A model generated the notes under the pieces. It saw only the letters and a program-made list of their open reading frames with translations. It made no database searches and was not told the DNA's origin. A program made the translations under genes and the position numbers. DNA of 64,000 bases from contig CAVUNL010000009.1 of the NCBI GenBank assembly GCA_963742795.1, forward strand, positions 114,305 to 178,304, given 5' to 3'. The stretch comes from Palsa-504 sp963742795 (GTDB lineage Bacteria > Actinomycetota > Actinomycetes > Streptosporangiales > Streptosporangiaceae). Of the stretch, positions 54,283 through 62,683 are shown piece by piece (the first letter of the stretch is position 1; each line of letters starts with the position of its first letter).

Positions 54283-54987
54283 ATGCCTGGTCCCGCCGTC
54301 GTCCTCGTCCACGGTGCCTTCGCCGACGCATCCGGGTTCGCGGGAGTGATCCGCGAACTCGAGAGCGCCGGCCACACGGCGCTCGCCCCGCCGAACCCGC
54401 TGCGAGGCGTCGCCTTCGACGCCAGCGTCGTCAGCGACGTGGTCAAGGCCATCGACGGCCCGGTCGTGCTGGTCGGGCATTCCTACGGTGGCGCCGTGAT
54501 CGGCCAGGCGTCGGCCGGCCTGGAGAACGTGACCGGCCTGGTCTTTCTCGCGGCGTTCGGGCTGGAGGCGGGCGAGAGCTGCGCGAGCGTGCAGCAGCCG
54601 TTCCCGCCGCCCCTGCTGGCCAAGACGGCCGCCCCGACCCCCTACGACGCGCCCGGCGCCGCGGGCGGTCCCGACCTGTACGTCCAGAAGGACGGGTTCC
54701 GGGAGACGTTCTGCGCCGACGTGCCGGTGGACATGGCCGATGTCATGTTCGCGACCCAGCGCCCGCTCGCGGCCGCGGCGCTCAACGAGAACGCCACCGC
54801 GGCGGGCTGGAAGACCAAGCCGTCCTGGTTCCTGGTCTCCGAGCACGACCACGCGATCTCGCCGGACGCGGAACGGTTCATGGCGCAGCGGATGGGCGCC
54901 ACGACCGACACCATCGACGGCTCGCACACCGCGTTCATCGCCAAGCCGGTCGCCGTGGCCACGTTCATCCGGCAGGCGCTGCGGTGA
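54283..54987 (+). CDS. Alpha/beta hydrolase (esterase/salicylate-esterase-like)
   Basis: 234 aa. VVLVHGAFADASGFAGVIRE holds the oxyanion HG motif. VVLVGHSYGGAVIGQA carries the nucleophile (GHSYGG). SWFLVSEHDHAISPDAERF holds the acid region and MGATTDTIDGSHTAFIAKPV the catalytic His (SH). This spacing is typical of the small alpha/beta-hydrolases common in actinomycetes, some of which act on methyl esters. It is cytoplasmic, with no signal peptide. I chose ATG 54283, which sits behind GAGGAGAACCC; the longer frame from 54160 has no ribosome site. It is monocistronic, directly after the integrase pseudogene. Confidence 0.88.
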   Translation: MPGPAVVLVHGAFADASGFAGVIRELESAGHTALAPPNPLRGVAFDASVVSDVVKAIDGPVVLVGHSYGGAVIGQASAGLENVTGLVFLAAFGLEAGESCASVQQPFPPPLLAKTAAPTPYDAPGAAGGPDLYVQKDGFRETFCADVPVDMADVMFATQRPLAAAALNENATAAGWKTKPSWFLVSEHDHAISPDAERFMAQRMGATTDTIDGSHTAFIAKPVAVATFIRQALR

Positions 54988-55398
54988 CCTCGGTAGACCG
55001 AGATGTGGTCCTGGCTCTCCCCGGTGAACGGGCCGCGGTCCCGGTCCTGGTAGCGCTCCCGCAGCCGCAGGCGGCCAGCCGGTCCGTCAGGTCCGGTTCA
55101 CTCGCCCGGCAGCAGCGCAGCCGTAGCGGCCGCAGCGTGGTGCCCGCGCGTCGAACCTAACTCGCTGGCAGGAGACGGCCTGCGCCACCGGGTCGTCGGT
55201 CAGGAACTCCATCTCGACCGAATCCTCGGTCAGCGCGCGGGTGGCGACCGAACCCATGATCTCGCGTTCACCAGGCCTGTGCCGAGCGACGCCTGTCGCA
55301 CTCTTCTGACCCTATAAGGGCCGGGCCTCTTCCAAGCTCAGCCCGGCAGCAGGACGCTCCGGGTGAGAGATTCCAAGCTCGGGAGAGGAGACCCGGCA
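54988..55398 (+). other. Gene relic and left flank of an IS110 element
   Basis: On the minus strand at about 55150-55285, EIMGSVATRALTEDSVEMEF then LTDDPVAQA reads like a protein fragment without start or domain, perhaps cut by the insertion. From 55320, noncoding DNA has a perfect 7-bp hairpin (GCCGGGC/GCCCGGC at 55320-55326 and 55341-55347) and two copies of TTCCAAGCTC (55330-55339 and 55371-55380). It is probably the IS110 end with its noncoding RNA. Confidence 0.45.
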
Positions 55399-56412
55399 GT
55401 GTCTGTCTACGTCGGCATCGATGTGCATCGCAAGCGCTCCCAGGTGGCTGTAGTCACCGAGGACGGCCAGGTGCAGCTGAACAAGAACGTGGTGAACGGA
55501 TCGGAGCCGTTCCTGCGGCTGATCGGGGATCTGCCCTCAGAGACGCCGGTGGCGTTCGAGGCCGCGTTCGGCTGGGGCTGGCTGGTCCAGCTGCTGGAGG
55601 ACTACGGCTTCGACGCGCACCTGGTGCACCCGCTGCGGTGCAAGGCCATCGCCTCCGCGCGGCTGAAGAACGACAAGGTCGGCGCGGCGATCTTGGCGCA
55701 GCTGCTCCGCGCGGACCTGCTCCCGGAGGCGTGGATCGCCCCGTCGGCGGTGCGGCAGCTCCGCGCGCTGCTGCGGCACCGGACCAGCCTGGTCCGTCTC
55801 GGCACCCAGCTGCGTAACCGGATCCACGCGGTCGCCGCCGACCACGGCTACGACCGGCCCGCCAGCTACTGGACCGGACCAGGCCGCGGCTGGCTGGCGA
55901 AGCTCGACCTGCCCCCCGCGTCGCGGGAGATCGTCACCGACTGCCTGACGATCATCGACGGCCTGGCGCCGCTGACCGACCGGATCGACGGCGAGCTGCA
56001 CCAGCACGCCAAGACCGACCCGCGGGTCAAGGTACTGCGGACGCTGCCCGGCGTCGGGGAGTTCACCGCGCTGGTCATGCTGGCCGAGATCGGCGACATC
56101 AGCCGGTTCGGCAGCGCCCGCAAGCTGGCCAGCTGGGCCGGGCTGACCCCGACGGTCCGCGGCTCGGACCTGACCGTCCGGCACGGGCACATCTCCAAGC
56201 AGGGCTCGGCCTGGCTGCGCTGGGTGCTGAACCAGGCGGCGCAGACCGCCAAGCGGTCCCCGGACTTCGCCGCCACCTACGCGGCCATTGCCAAGCGGCG
56301 CGGGAAGAAGATCGCCACCATCGCGATCGCCCGCAAGCTGCTGACCCGCGCCTACCACCTGCTGGCGGACATGCAGGCCACCGACACCACCACGCCGCCA
56401 CGGCGGCCGTGA
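55320..56412 (+). mobile_element. IS110-family insertion sequence (first copy)
   Basis: Defined by the transposase gene and the structured 80-bp noncoding flank on its 5' side. IS110 elements lack long terminal inverted repeats, so the right boundary cannot be placed exactly. Confidence 0.6.
55399..56412 (+). CDS. IS110-family transposase
   Basis: About 337 aa from GTG 55399, behind GGAGAGGAGACCC. The N-terminal RuvC-like DEDD nuclease shows VSVYVGIDVHRKRSQVAVVT (Asp8), ETPVAFEAAFGWGWLVQLLE (Glu) and SARLKNDKVGAAILAQLLRA (Asp pair region). The C-terminal Transposase_20 part shows LRTLPGVGEFTALVMLAEIG, FGSARKLASWAGLTPTVRGS and KQGSAWLRWVLNQAAQTA with the catalytic serine. IS110 enzymes form a Holliday-like intermediate and are guided by a structured RNA from the element's noncoding end. 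The gene appears intact and probably active. Confidence 0.93.
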   Translation: MSVYVGIDVHRKRSQVAVVTEDGQVQLNKNVVNGSEPFLRLIGDLPSETPVAFEAAFGWGWLVQLLEDYGFDAHLVHPLRCKAIASARLKNDKVGAAILAQLLRADLLPEAWIAPSAVRQLRALLRHRTSLVRLGTQLRNRIHAVAADHGYDRPASYWTGPGRGWLAKLDLPPASREIVTDCLTIIDGLAPLTDRIDGELHQHAKTDPRVKVLRTLPGVGEFTALVMLAEIGDISRFGSARKLASWAGLTPTVRGSDLTVRHGHISKQGSAWLRWVLNQAAQTAKRSPDFAATYAAIAKRRGKKIATIAIARKLLTRAYHLLADMQATDTTTPPRRP

Positions 56413-56888
56413 CGACGGGAGGGTCGCCAAGCCCCGGGCACGCTCGCTCCTGCGGCATGAGCCGGCGCCAGCGCCGCGCTCGATCTTCTGACTGAGCAGC
56501 CCGGTCCCGGACACATGGTCATGGCAGCCGCCCGCACGCTGGCGCGGCGCCGGATGGGTGCTTGCGAGACCACTCCGCCAGCCACGCACCGGGAACCAGC
56601 ACACGACCCCGCATAAGCCAAAACCGCAAACCGGCCCTTCCTCGCCCTCGAGGATCTCCCGCCGCTTGCCGGCGTCAAGCTCGTTCGTCCTCGCCGCTGC
56701 GCGGCTGCGGGCGCTCCAGCGTGACTCCTCACGCACGGCGGCAGACCGGGCAGCAGCGAGGAAGATCCAGAAGAACAGTCAGCCCGACGGCGCGCGTAGT
56801 CACCGGGCCAGGTTCGTACGCCCTCTTGACACTGATGGCCCTTATGGGTGCCGCTGCGAAGGCGCGGTTGGCTTGGATCTGGGATCTG
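56413..56888 (+). other. Intergenic region, no supported gene
   Basis: About 475 bp following the transposase. The overlapping frames are Arg/Ser-rich and lack ribosome sites. Confidence 0.4.
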
Positions 56889-57674
56889 TCAGAACGGCGT
56901 GTGCTGGAGCCAGTGGATGAGCAGTGCCTGCTCGCCGAGGATTTCGATACCAGGATCGGAGGGCGGCAGCCGGCGGGTCAGGACAAGCAGCAGGCTGGCT
57001 GCAGGCCCGCGGACCGCGACGTCGGCTTTGCCGTGGCCATGCTCGACGGTAACGCCGGACGGTGCACGTGTGACCAGCCATTCGCCCGTGCCGGACAGTC
57101 CAGGGTCGGTGGCGTGAAAATGCAGGCTCTGGCCGTCTCCGCGCAGGTCCTGTGCCTGTGCACGGGCCGGGTCGGTGGTCCCCCCGGTGCCGGCGGCGAT
57201 GCGGGCGAGCCATTCGTCTACGCCGTCGGCGGCAACCTCCGGGGCCAGATCGACGTGCCGTCCGGCCGCGAGCTGGGCGTCTGCTAGGTGGACGGCGGCT
57301 TCGTGGGCCCGGCGGCGCGCCCAGAAGCTGGCCGGGCCGATGCCGGCCAGCGTCCACACCGGGTCGCTGCCAGCGGCCGTGACCGCGTCGATGACCCGGT
57401 CGGCGCCGGCGTTCAGCCATGTCGCGTGCTGCGCCGGGTCCTGCGGCAGTTTCCCGTCGGCTACTTCACGCATCGGGATCGGCGTGGTCGCCCGGGTGGC
57501 CACGATCTGGGCCGCCCACCGATGGCCGCGCCCAAGGTGGGTGGCCAGCTGCCGGAACGTCCATCCCGGGCAGGTCGGCACCGGCCGTTCCAGATCACCG
57601 TCGATGATCCGGGCGAGTTCTGCCGTGCAGCCGCGCAACTCGGTAAAGAAGTGATCGTCGCCGGGCGCATGCAT
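56889..57674 (-). CDS. Maleylpyruvate isomerase-family, mycothiol-dependent-type enzyme
   Basis: 261 aa from ATG 57674, preceded by GAGGAGGACGCCG. The N-terminal DinB-like helical bundle has the family pattern ELARIIDGDLERPVPTCPGW, TFRQLATHLGRGHRWAAQIV (metal-binding His region), then SFWARRRAHEAAVHLADAQL (the R-x-x-H-E motif completing the three-His site). The C-terminal part (GEWLVTRAPSGVTVEHGHGK, AAVRGPAASLLLVLTRR-like) is the SCP2-like domain. Members transfer or isomerise with mycothiol, the actinobacterial glutathione substitute, often in detoxification. The exact substrate is unknown. The gene is monocistronic. Confidence 0.85.
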   Translation of the reverse strand: MHAPGDDHFFTELRGCTAELARIIDGDLERPVPTCPGWTFRQLATHLGRGHRWAAQIVATRATTPIPMREVADGKLPQDPAQHATWLNAGADRVIDAVTAAGSDPVWTLAGIGPASFWARRRAHEAAVHLADAQLAAGRHVDLAPEVAADGVDEWLARIAAGTGGTTDPARAQAQDLRGDGQSLHFHATDPGLSGTGEWLVTRAPSGVTVEHGHGKADVAVRGPAASLLLVLTRRLPPSDPGIEILGEQALLIHWLQHTPF

Positions 57675-57776
57675 CGGCGTCCTCCTCACAGCGCGAACCA
57701 GAAAGTACAGCAGAACCCGGAAATCCACACTACCCAGAACCGGCTACAGCACCAGCACCGGCTCACTCACCTGACC

Positions 57777-58190
57777 CTCAGCCGGCCTTCCGATGGGCTG
57801 ATCTCGACCAGGTGGCCATCTGGGTCTCGCAGGAAGCAGCGGATCTCGGTGCCCAGTCATGCGGCGGAGTCAGGAACGCGGCGCCCCTGGACCGCAGCGC
57901 CTCATAGGCTGCCTGGCAGGCAGCCACGCGCAGCGTCATCGCGTGACTGACCCGGTCCGCGTCAGCGGGCGGCCGGAAGACCACGCCGGGCTTGTCGGCG
58001 GTCGGGCCGCCCCCGCTGACCAGCAACAGCCAGGTGCCGGCGAATCGCAGCACCACGCTGGTTCCCCGTACTCGCGGTACAGTTCCGCGCCCAGCACGCC
58101 GACCCAGAAATCCCGTGACCGTGCCGGGTCGGTGACCACCCAGGATGTGCGTGACCGCCACGTCGGCCCCCGAGCGGGCTCGATGGCAGC
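57777..58190 (-). pseudogene. VOC-family protein with several frameshifts
   Basis: Reading across frames on the minus strand gives a complete VOC domain: VAVTHIL, VVTDPARSRDFWVGVLGAEL, SVVLRFAGTWLLLVSGGGPT, VACQAAYEALRSRGAAFLTP, then EIRCFLRDPDGHLVEISPSE. At least three indels (about 58140, 58065 and 57855) separate the parts. It is not translatable as one protein. Confidence 0.75.
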
Positions 58191-58345
58191 TGCCGGTTCA
58201 CCATGATCCTCCCGCATCCGCAACATCGCCTGGCCGTCACCAGGGGGGCGCACAGTTTACCCACGGGCCGTGCTGGCGGCGTGACCAGAACGCGGGCTGG
58301 ACTTGGCCCTGCGTCGTGACAGATGGAGATGCCGGCCCGGTCCAG

Positions 58346-58380
58346 CCTGCCTGCCTTGCCTTGCCTTGCCTTGCCTTGCC
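58346..58380 (+). repeat. TTGCC pentanucleotide tandem repeat
   Basis: Five perfect TTGCC units (58356-58380) follow degenerate CTGCC/CCTGC units. This short simple-sequence tract is prone to slippage and lies in noncoding DNA. Confidence 0.85.
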
Positions 58381-58481
58381 GGACAATGAGCTCGGACGAG
58401 CGCGCGATGCTCCGTCCGGAACCCCGCGCTCGCTATCACGGCCGCACCAACGGATGCCAGGCGCCACCGCACCCACACATG

Positions 58482-58517
58482 CCGAATAGCGGTCGTTGCC
58501 TGCGCACGCACTTATGC
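58482..58517 (+). repeat. Imperfect 36-bp direct repeat, copy 2
   Basis: Begins CGAATAGCGGTCGTTGC and ends CTTATGC, in the same orientation as the copy that overlaps the integrase stop at 54008. Confidence 0.45.
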
Positions 58518-58588
58518 ACAACTGTGCATAACCTTCCATGATTCAGCCGGCGCGCTTATGTCGCAGCGGCAATTGCTGCACAAGGTTT

Positions 58589-58744
58589 TCACCTGGCCAC
58601 ATAGAGCCAGATCGCCGAATCGGCGCGCATGCCGATCGCGTCGGTCTTACCGTGAGATGCGCTCAGATCATCCGCTTCTGTATTGGCTGCCATCCTGCTG
58701 AACGGGGACTGGTTACTGTCCACCGGCTGGCTACGGATCATCAT
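58589..58744 (-). CDS. Possible 51-aa protein or gene relic
   Basis: Starts MMIRSQPVDSNQSPFSRMAA and continues NTEADDLSASHGKTDAIGMR then ADSAIWLYVAR. The composition is protein-like and unlike nearby noise, but there is no ribosome site or known family. It may be the N-terminus of a deleted gene. Confidence 0.25.
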   Translation of the reverse strand: MMIRSQPVDSNQSPFSRMAANTEADDLSASHGKTDAIGMRADSAIWLYVAR

Positions 58745-58944
58745 TCGGCAAGGCACCGGCCGTGCAGCGCCGGCCCATCCCAGGCCGCCGAATGCCTGCT
58801 TTGCGGTCTCGATGCACCGCCACTGAGGACAACAGCCGGTCGCGCCGGAGGGTTTGCGCAGGTTCTCCGCCGCTATGTCCCGCGGCTCAGTTACGACGCG
58901 GGTCGCCTGGGCTGCGGCGGAGTTCTGGGCGGGGCGGGAAGCGC

Positions 58945-59300
58945 GGAGGCGGGCTGGCTGCGCGAGCTGATGCCCCGTTGGTGAAGACCTTCCGCAGGTG
59001 GTAACCGACGGTGGCGGGCCTGACGAACAGCTGCGTGGCGATCCGGGGTTGGACGCGCCGCTACTGGCGAGGCGGGCCGAGCCTCTTGCGGGGTGAGGTC
59101 GTCTCGTGGATCGGCGCGCTTGCGCGCGGACCCGCCGCTGGCGCGCAGCTCGGCGCGCGCCCGTCCGGCGAACGTGCCGGCATCCATCGAGTCGAAGGCC
59201 TCGTAGGCGCTGCGCAGCTGGTCCCGGTTCTCGCGGCTGCGTTGCTGTCGGCGCAGCCATTCGCCGCAGAGCAGCTGGGCGCGCGCCGGGCGGTCACGCG
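58945..59300 (-). pseudogene. LuxR-family regulator, C-terminal remnant
   Basis: ARAQLLCGEWLRRQQRSREN, RDQLRSAYEAFDSMDAGTFA and DDLTPQEA read as the end of a MalT/LAL-type regulator in one frame. The helix-turn-helix (RIATQLFVRPATVGYHLRKV) follows in another frame. The rest of the gene is absent, and there is at least one frameshift near 59060. Confidence 0.7.
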
Positions 59301-59350
59301 CAGCGTCCGCTCCACCGTCCGGGGCTATGACCCCGTGGGCGGCCCGCAAG

Positions 59351-59500
59351 AGGTACCTCAACTTCGCCGAGACCGGCCGTGACCTGTGCAGCTCCTGGGA
59401 TCCGCAGGCCTGCAGCCGGCTCCGCCGGGTCAAGGCCGCGGTCGGCCCCGAGGACCGGATCCAGTCCGACCATCCCGTCCCGCCCGGCACTACCCACTGA
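59351..59500 (+). pseudogene. FAD-linked oxidase (berberine-bridge type), C-terminal remnant
   Basis: RYLNFAETGRDLCSSWDPQA, CSRLRRVKAAVGPEDRIQSD, HPVPPGTTH ends in TGA. YLNFAE followed by a RLR-x-VKA and a D-x-hydrophobic-x-x-x-HP motif is the classical end of BBE-like flavin oxidases. Only the last 49 residues remain. Confidence 0.6.
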
Positions 59501-59762
59501 CCCAGGCCGGCACCCGAAACAACGACGATGCCCAGCCACACCACTACCGCCGGCGGGGCTACTTGCCGCGCCGGCTGTCCGGCGCCGCGGGGTAAGCTCA
59601 GTATCCGGCACGCGCGGCGACGGCGGCACCGTCCGGTTCTACGCCATCACGAAATCAAGAGCTTTTGAACAAATGTTCGGTTATGTCCGTCTGTGACGGA
59701 GCCGGTGCTGGGCGAGGTGATGGTTGCGGCCGTGCGGGTCGCATCGGCGTGAGGAGGGCACG

Positions 59763-61451
59763 GTGACGATCCCTGCAGGCCTCAGGCCCCAGACGGGCGT
59801 GATGTCGGCCGAGTACACGCAGCTGCTGCTTCCCAAGCTCACCGACGGTCAGCTGGCGACGTTGATGTCTTATGGCACGACGGAGCAGACGTCGGTCGGG
59901 CAGATCCTGGCTGCCGCCGGCGACCTCAGCTACGACCTGATGGTCGTGCTGGAGGGAGAGGTCGAGTGTTCCGACATGCACGAGGGACGCCCTCGCGCCC
60001 TTCTCATGCACGGGCCCCGTGACTTCATCGCCGAGCTTGACCTCCTGACCGGTCAGCGGGTCTACGCCACATTCGTGGTCACCCAGGCGGGTTCTATCGT
60101 GCGGGTGCCCCGCCCTGCGGTGAAGACGATTATCGAGGACGACAGCGCGCTCGGCGAACTGCTGGTGCAGACCTTGTTCCGCCGCCGCGAGGCGCTGCTT
60201 CTCCTCCGCTCGGGCATGCAGCTCATCGGGTCGCGCTACTCACCCGACACCCAGCGGCTGCGGGAGTTCGCGGCCCGCAACCGCTTGGCCTATTCGTGGA
60301 TCGACCTCGACACCGACCCTGTGGCGCCGGCGCTGTTGCGGACGCTGGGGCTTGAGCTGCGTGACACTCCCGTCGTGCTGCTCGGCGGCGCTGCGGTGCT
60401 CGTCAACCCGTCCAGCGCCGAGTTCGCCACCGCCGCCGGGATCGCCGAGGATCCAGTGCCGGGCAGCGTGTACGACCTGCTCGTCATCGGCGCCGGGCCG
60501 GCCTTGGGGGCCGCCGTGTACGGAGCGACCGAGGGGCTATCGACGGCAGTGATCGACGCCCTCGCCGCCGGCGGGCAGGCCTCGACCACCTCGCGCATCG
60601 AGAACTACCTCGGGTTCCCCACCGGCGTGTCGGGCACCGAGTTCGGCGAGCGCGCCCTGCTGCAGGCGCAGCGGCTGGGAGCGCAGATGTTCGTGCCCCA
60701 CGCGGCCGTCTCCCTGTCCCATTCCGAGGGTTACTACCACGTGAGTCTCGATAACGGCGCCGAGCTGCTGGGCAAGGCCGTCATCATCGCCACCGGGGTC
60801 ACCTACCGGCGGCTTGACGTCGCCGGCGTCGAACGGTTCGAGGGCCTGGGCGTGTTCTACTCGCCAGTCGACGCGGACCAGGTCGAGGCGGGCGAGCCCG
60901 TCGTCATCGTCGGCGGGGGTAACTCCGCTGGCCAGGCGGCCACCGCACTCGCCGCGTCGGGGCACCGCGTGTTTGTGCTTGTGCGCGGCGATGGGCTGGC
61001 CCAGACCATGTCGACCTATCTCCTCGACCGCATCGAGCACGATACCCATATCACCGTGTACCCGCACACGGTGGTGGCCGCGGTACACGGTGACCGCCAG
61101 CTCGAGGCGGTCGTAATCGAGGACCGCCTGACTGGCGAGCACACCGACGTCCGCACGCACTACCTGTTCGCCATGATCGGCGCCGAGCCGCACACATCCT
61201 GGCTCGCCGGCGCCGTGCAACGGGATCGCTCGGGGTTTATCTCCACCGGGGACGACATCACTGCCGCGGTGCTGTCGGACAACAACTGGGCGGCCGTGGG
61301 CAGAGGCCCGTACCTCCTAGAGAGCAGCCTGCCAGGCGTGTTCGCGGTCGGCGACGTCCGGGCCCATTCGGTCAAGCGGGTCGCCGCCGCGGCCGGAGAG
61401 GGCAGCATGGCCGTGCGCTTCGTCCAGCAGTACCTTGGGCAGGCCGGCTAA
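59763..61451 (+). CDS. Cyclic-nucleotide-binding-domain / thioredoxin-reductase-like flavoprotein
   Basis: 562 aa from GTG 59763, behind GAGGAGGGCACG. Residues about 10-130 form a cyclic-nucleotide-binding beta roll (LSYDLMVVLEGEVECSDMHE, GPRDFIAELDLLTGQR). About 150-220 look like a thioredoxin/glutaredoxin-type domain (GSRYSPDTQRLREFAARNRL). From about 233 comes a TrxR-type two-dinucleotide-fold reductase: YDLLVIGAGPALGAAVYGAT, ASTTSRIENYLGFPTGVSG, VVIVGGGNSAGQAATALAAS (NADPH site) and LPGVFAVGDVRAHSVKRVAA (second FAD motif). The CxxC redox pair expected in the NADPH domain is absent (GVFYSPVDADQ). The protein probably transfers electrons to an unknown partner under control of a nucleotide or redox ligand. 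It appears monocistronic. Confidence 0.88.
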   Translation: MTIPAGLRPQTGVMSAEYTQLLLPKLTDGQLATLMSYGTTEQTSVGQILAAAGDLSYDLMVVLEGEVECSDMHEGRPRALLMHGPRDFIAELDLLTGQRVYATFVVTQAGSIVRVPRPAVKTIIEDDSALGELLVQTLFRRREALLLLRSGMQLIGSRYSPDTQRLREFAARNRLAYSWIDLDTDPVAPALLRTLGLELRDTPVVLLGGAAVLVNPSSAEFATAAGIAEDPVPGSVYDLLVIGAGPALGAAVYGATEGLSTAVIDALAAGGQASTTSRIENYLGFPTGVSGTEFGERALLQAQRLGAQMFVPHAAVSLSHSEGYYHVSLDNGAELLGKAVIIATGVTYRRLDVAGVERFEGLGVFYSPVDADQVEAGEPVVIVGGGNSAGQAATALAASGHRVFVLVRGDGLAQTMSTYLLDRIEHDTHITVYPHTVVAAVHGDRQLEAVVIEDRLTGEHTDVRTHYLFAMIGAEPHTSWLAGAVQRDRSGFISTGDDITAAVLSDNNWAAVGRGPYLLESSLPGVFAVGDVRAHSVKRVAAAAGEGSMAVRFVQQYLGQAG

Positions 61452-61705
61452 TTGAATCGCCGGAATGGCCAGCGGTCTTGAGCACGCACTCTGAGCTGGC
61501 GCGACCGTGACAGAACCTTCGTTCCCGCGCGTCTGGTCGACCATCCCGGCCGAGCGCCAGGCCGCGCCGAACGGCGGTTCGCGCACTTGATTTATGAGTA
61601 CGCGCCAGCACGTTCCGTAACGGCGTTGATCGGCCGGCCAGCTGGACCTGCCGGGCTTCGCGCCGCCAGCGGCCATCGCGGCGGCGGCGAGATGCGGGCG
61701 TGTTG

Positions 61706-62221
61706 TTACGGGCGCCCGGGCATCACCTGGGGGGTGAGCTGTTCGATGTCATGGCGGCCGCGCAGCTCGGCGATCGCCGCGTCAAGCGGGCCTGCCGCGC
61801 TGGCGACCAGCTCGGCGAGCTCCCGCTGGTAGTGCTCGTGGCCGGAGGGGGAAACCAGGAAGATCATCCGGGCCGGGCCGGGACCCGGATTGGCGAATGC
61901 GTGCGGGCAGCCGCGCGGGACATACATCATGCTGCCTGGCCCGCCGCGGGCCACCGTGGCCCCGGTGCGCGACTCCCAGCCCTGCCAGTGGCCCGGAGTC
62001 CGGACCCGCGGTTCGAAGGCGAGCAGGTCGAGCTGGCCCTCCAGGACATAGAACAGCTCTTCGGCGTTGCGGTGCAGGTGAGCGCCGACGTCAAAGCCCG
62101 GCCCGATGTCCACCACCTCGAACATCGACCAGGCCTGCGAGTTCTTGTCGCCCACCTTGAGCGTCATGGCCGGCGAGACCCGCTCGCCCTCGCCGGGGCC
62201 CCTCACGAAACCATCTGTCAT
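61706..62221 (-). CDS. Cupin-domain protein
   Basis: 171 aa. Cupin motif 1 is GAHLHRNAEELFYVLEG (H-x-H-x4-E), and motif 2 is PRGCPHAFANPGPGPARM with the remaining His. This gives the three-His/one-Glu metal site inside a single beta barrel. The N-terminal SPAMTLKVGDKNSQAWSMFE leads into the barrel, and the C-terminal about 45 residues are helical (HYQRELAELVASAAGPLDAA). Small cupins act as dioxygenases, isomerases or sugar/metabolite binders; the substrate is unknown. No strong ribosome site is seen before ATG 62221. Confidence 0.8.
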   Translation of the reverse strand: MTDGFVRGPGEGERVSPAMTLKVGDKNSQAWSMFEVVDIGPGFDVGAHLHRNAEELFYVLEGQLDLLAFEPRVRTPGHWQGWESRTGATVARGGPGSMMYVPRGCPHAFANPGPGPARMIFLVSPSGHEHYQRELAELVASAAGPLDAAIAELRGRHDIEQLTPQVMPGRP

Positions 62222-62596
62222 GAACGGATGATCCCACCGGACCAGCCCGCGTCAAGCGGCAGCCGTCTGCAACGGCGGTTCGCGTTCGTCCCGGGGTCGC
62301 GGTCATCAGCCCCAGCACGGCGGGAGCCTGCTCGTGACAGCCACGCTCGGGCAGACCCCGCACGATGGCCACGGCCAGCGACCGTGACGCACCGTCACCG
62401 CGGCGCCGAAGAGAGAGCTACGTTATCGATGCTCCTATGTCTGTCAATGGCTCGGATGATGTTTTGGTTCTTTAATTTCCGGGTTCGGGGAATGTTGCTC
62501 TGGCTGGGGCTGCTGGGTGCGGACAAGACAGGGAAGGGCCACTCCGGGTGGAGGGCAGGCTCTTATTAGGTCACGCGGGCAGCGGGTCAGGTTGGA
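62222..62596 (-). other. Intergenic region, no supported gene
   Basis: The stretch from 62400 to 62500 is AT-richer than its surroundings. No coding frame with a ribosome site was found before the IS110 repeat begins at 62597. Confidence 0.35.
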
Positions 62597-62672
62597 CCGG
62601 GGGCGGCCGACAAATCGATAGAAGGCCAGCACCTGGGTGCGGCAGCCGATTAGAGGGTCAGGCCGCCCCCGG
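62597..62672 (+). repeat. Structured repeat, left end of the second IS110 element
   Basis: A perfect 12-bp inverted repeat (CCGGGGGCGGCC at 62597-62608, GGCCGCCCCCGG at 62661-62672) encloses a 52-nt loop. It shares GCCGACAAATCGAT (62606-62619) and CAGCCGATTAG (62643-62653) with the right copy, in the same order and orientation. Confidence 0.8.
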
Positions 62673-62683
62673 AGTCAGGGCTG

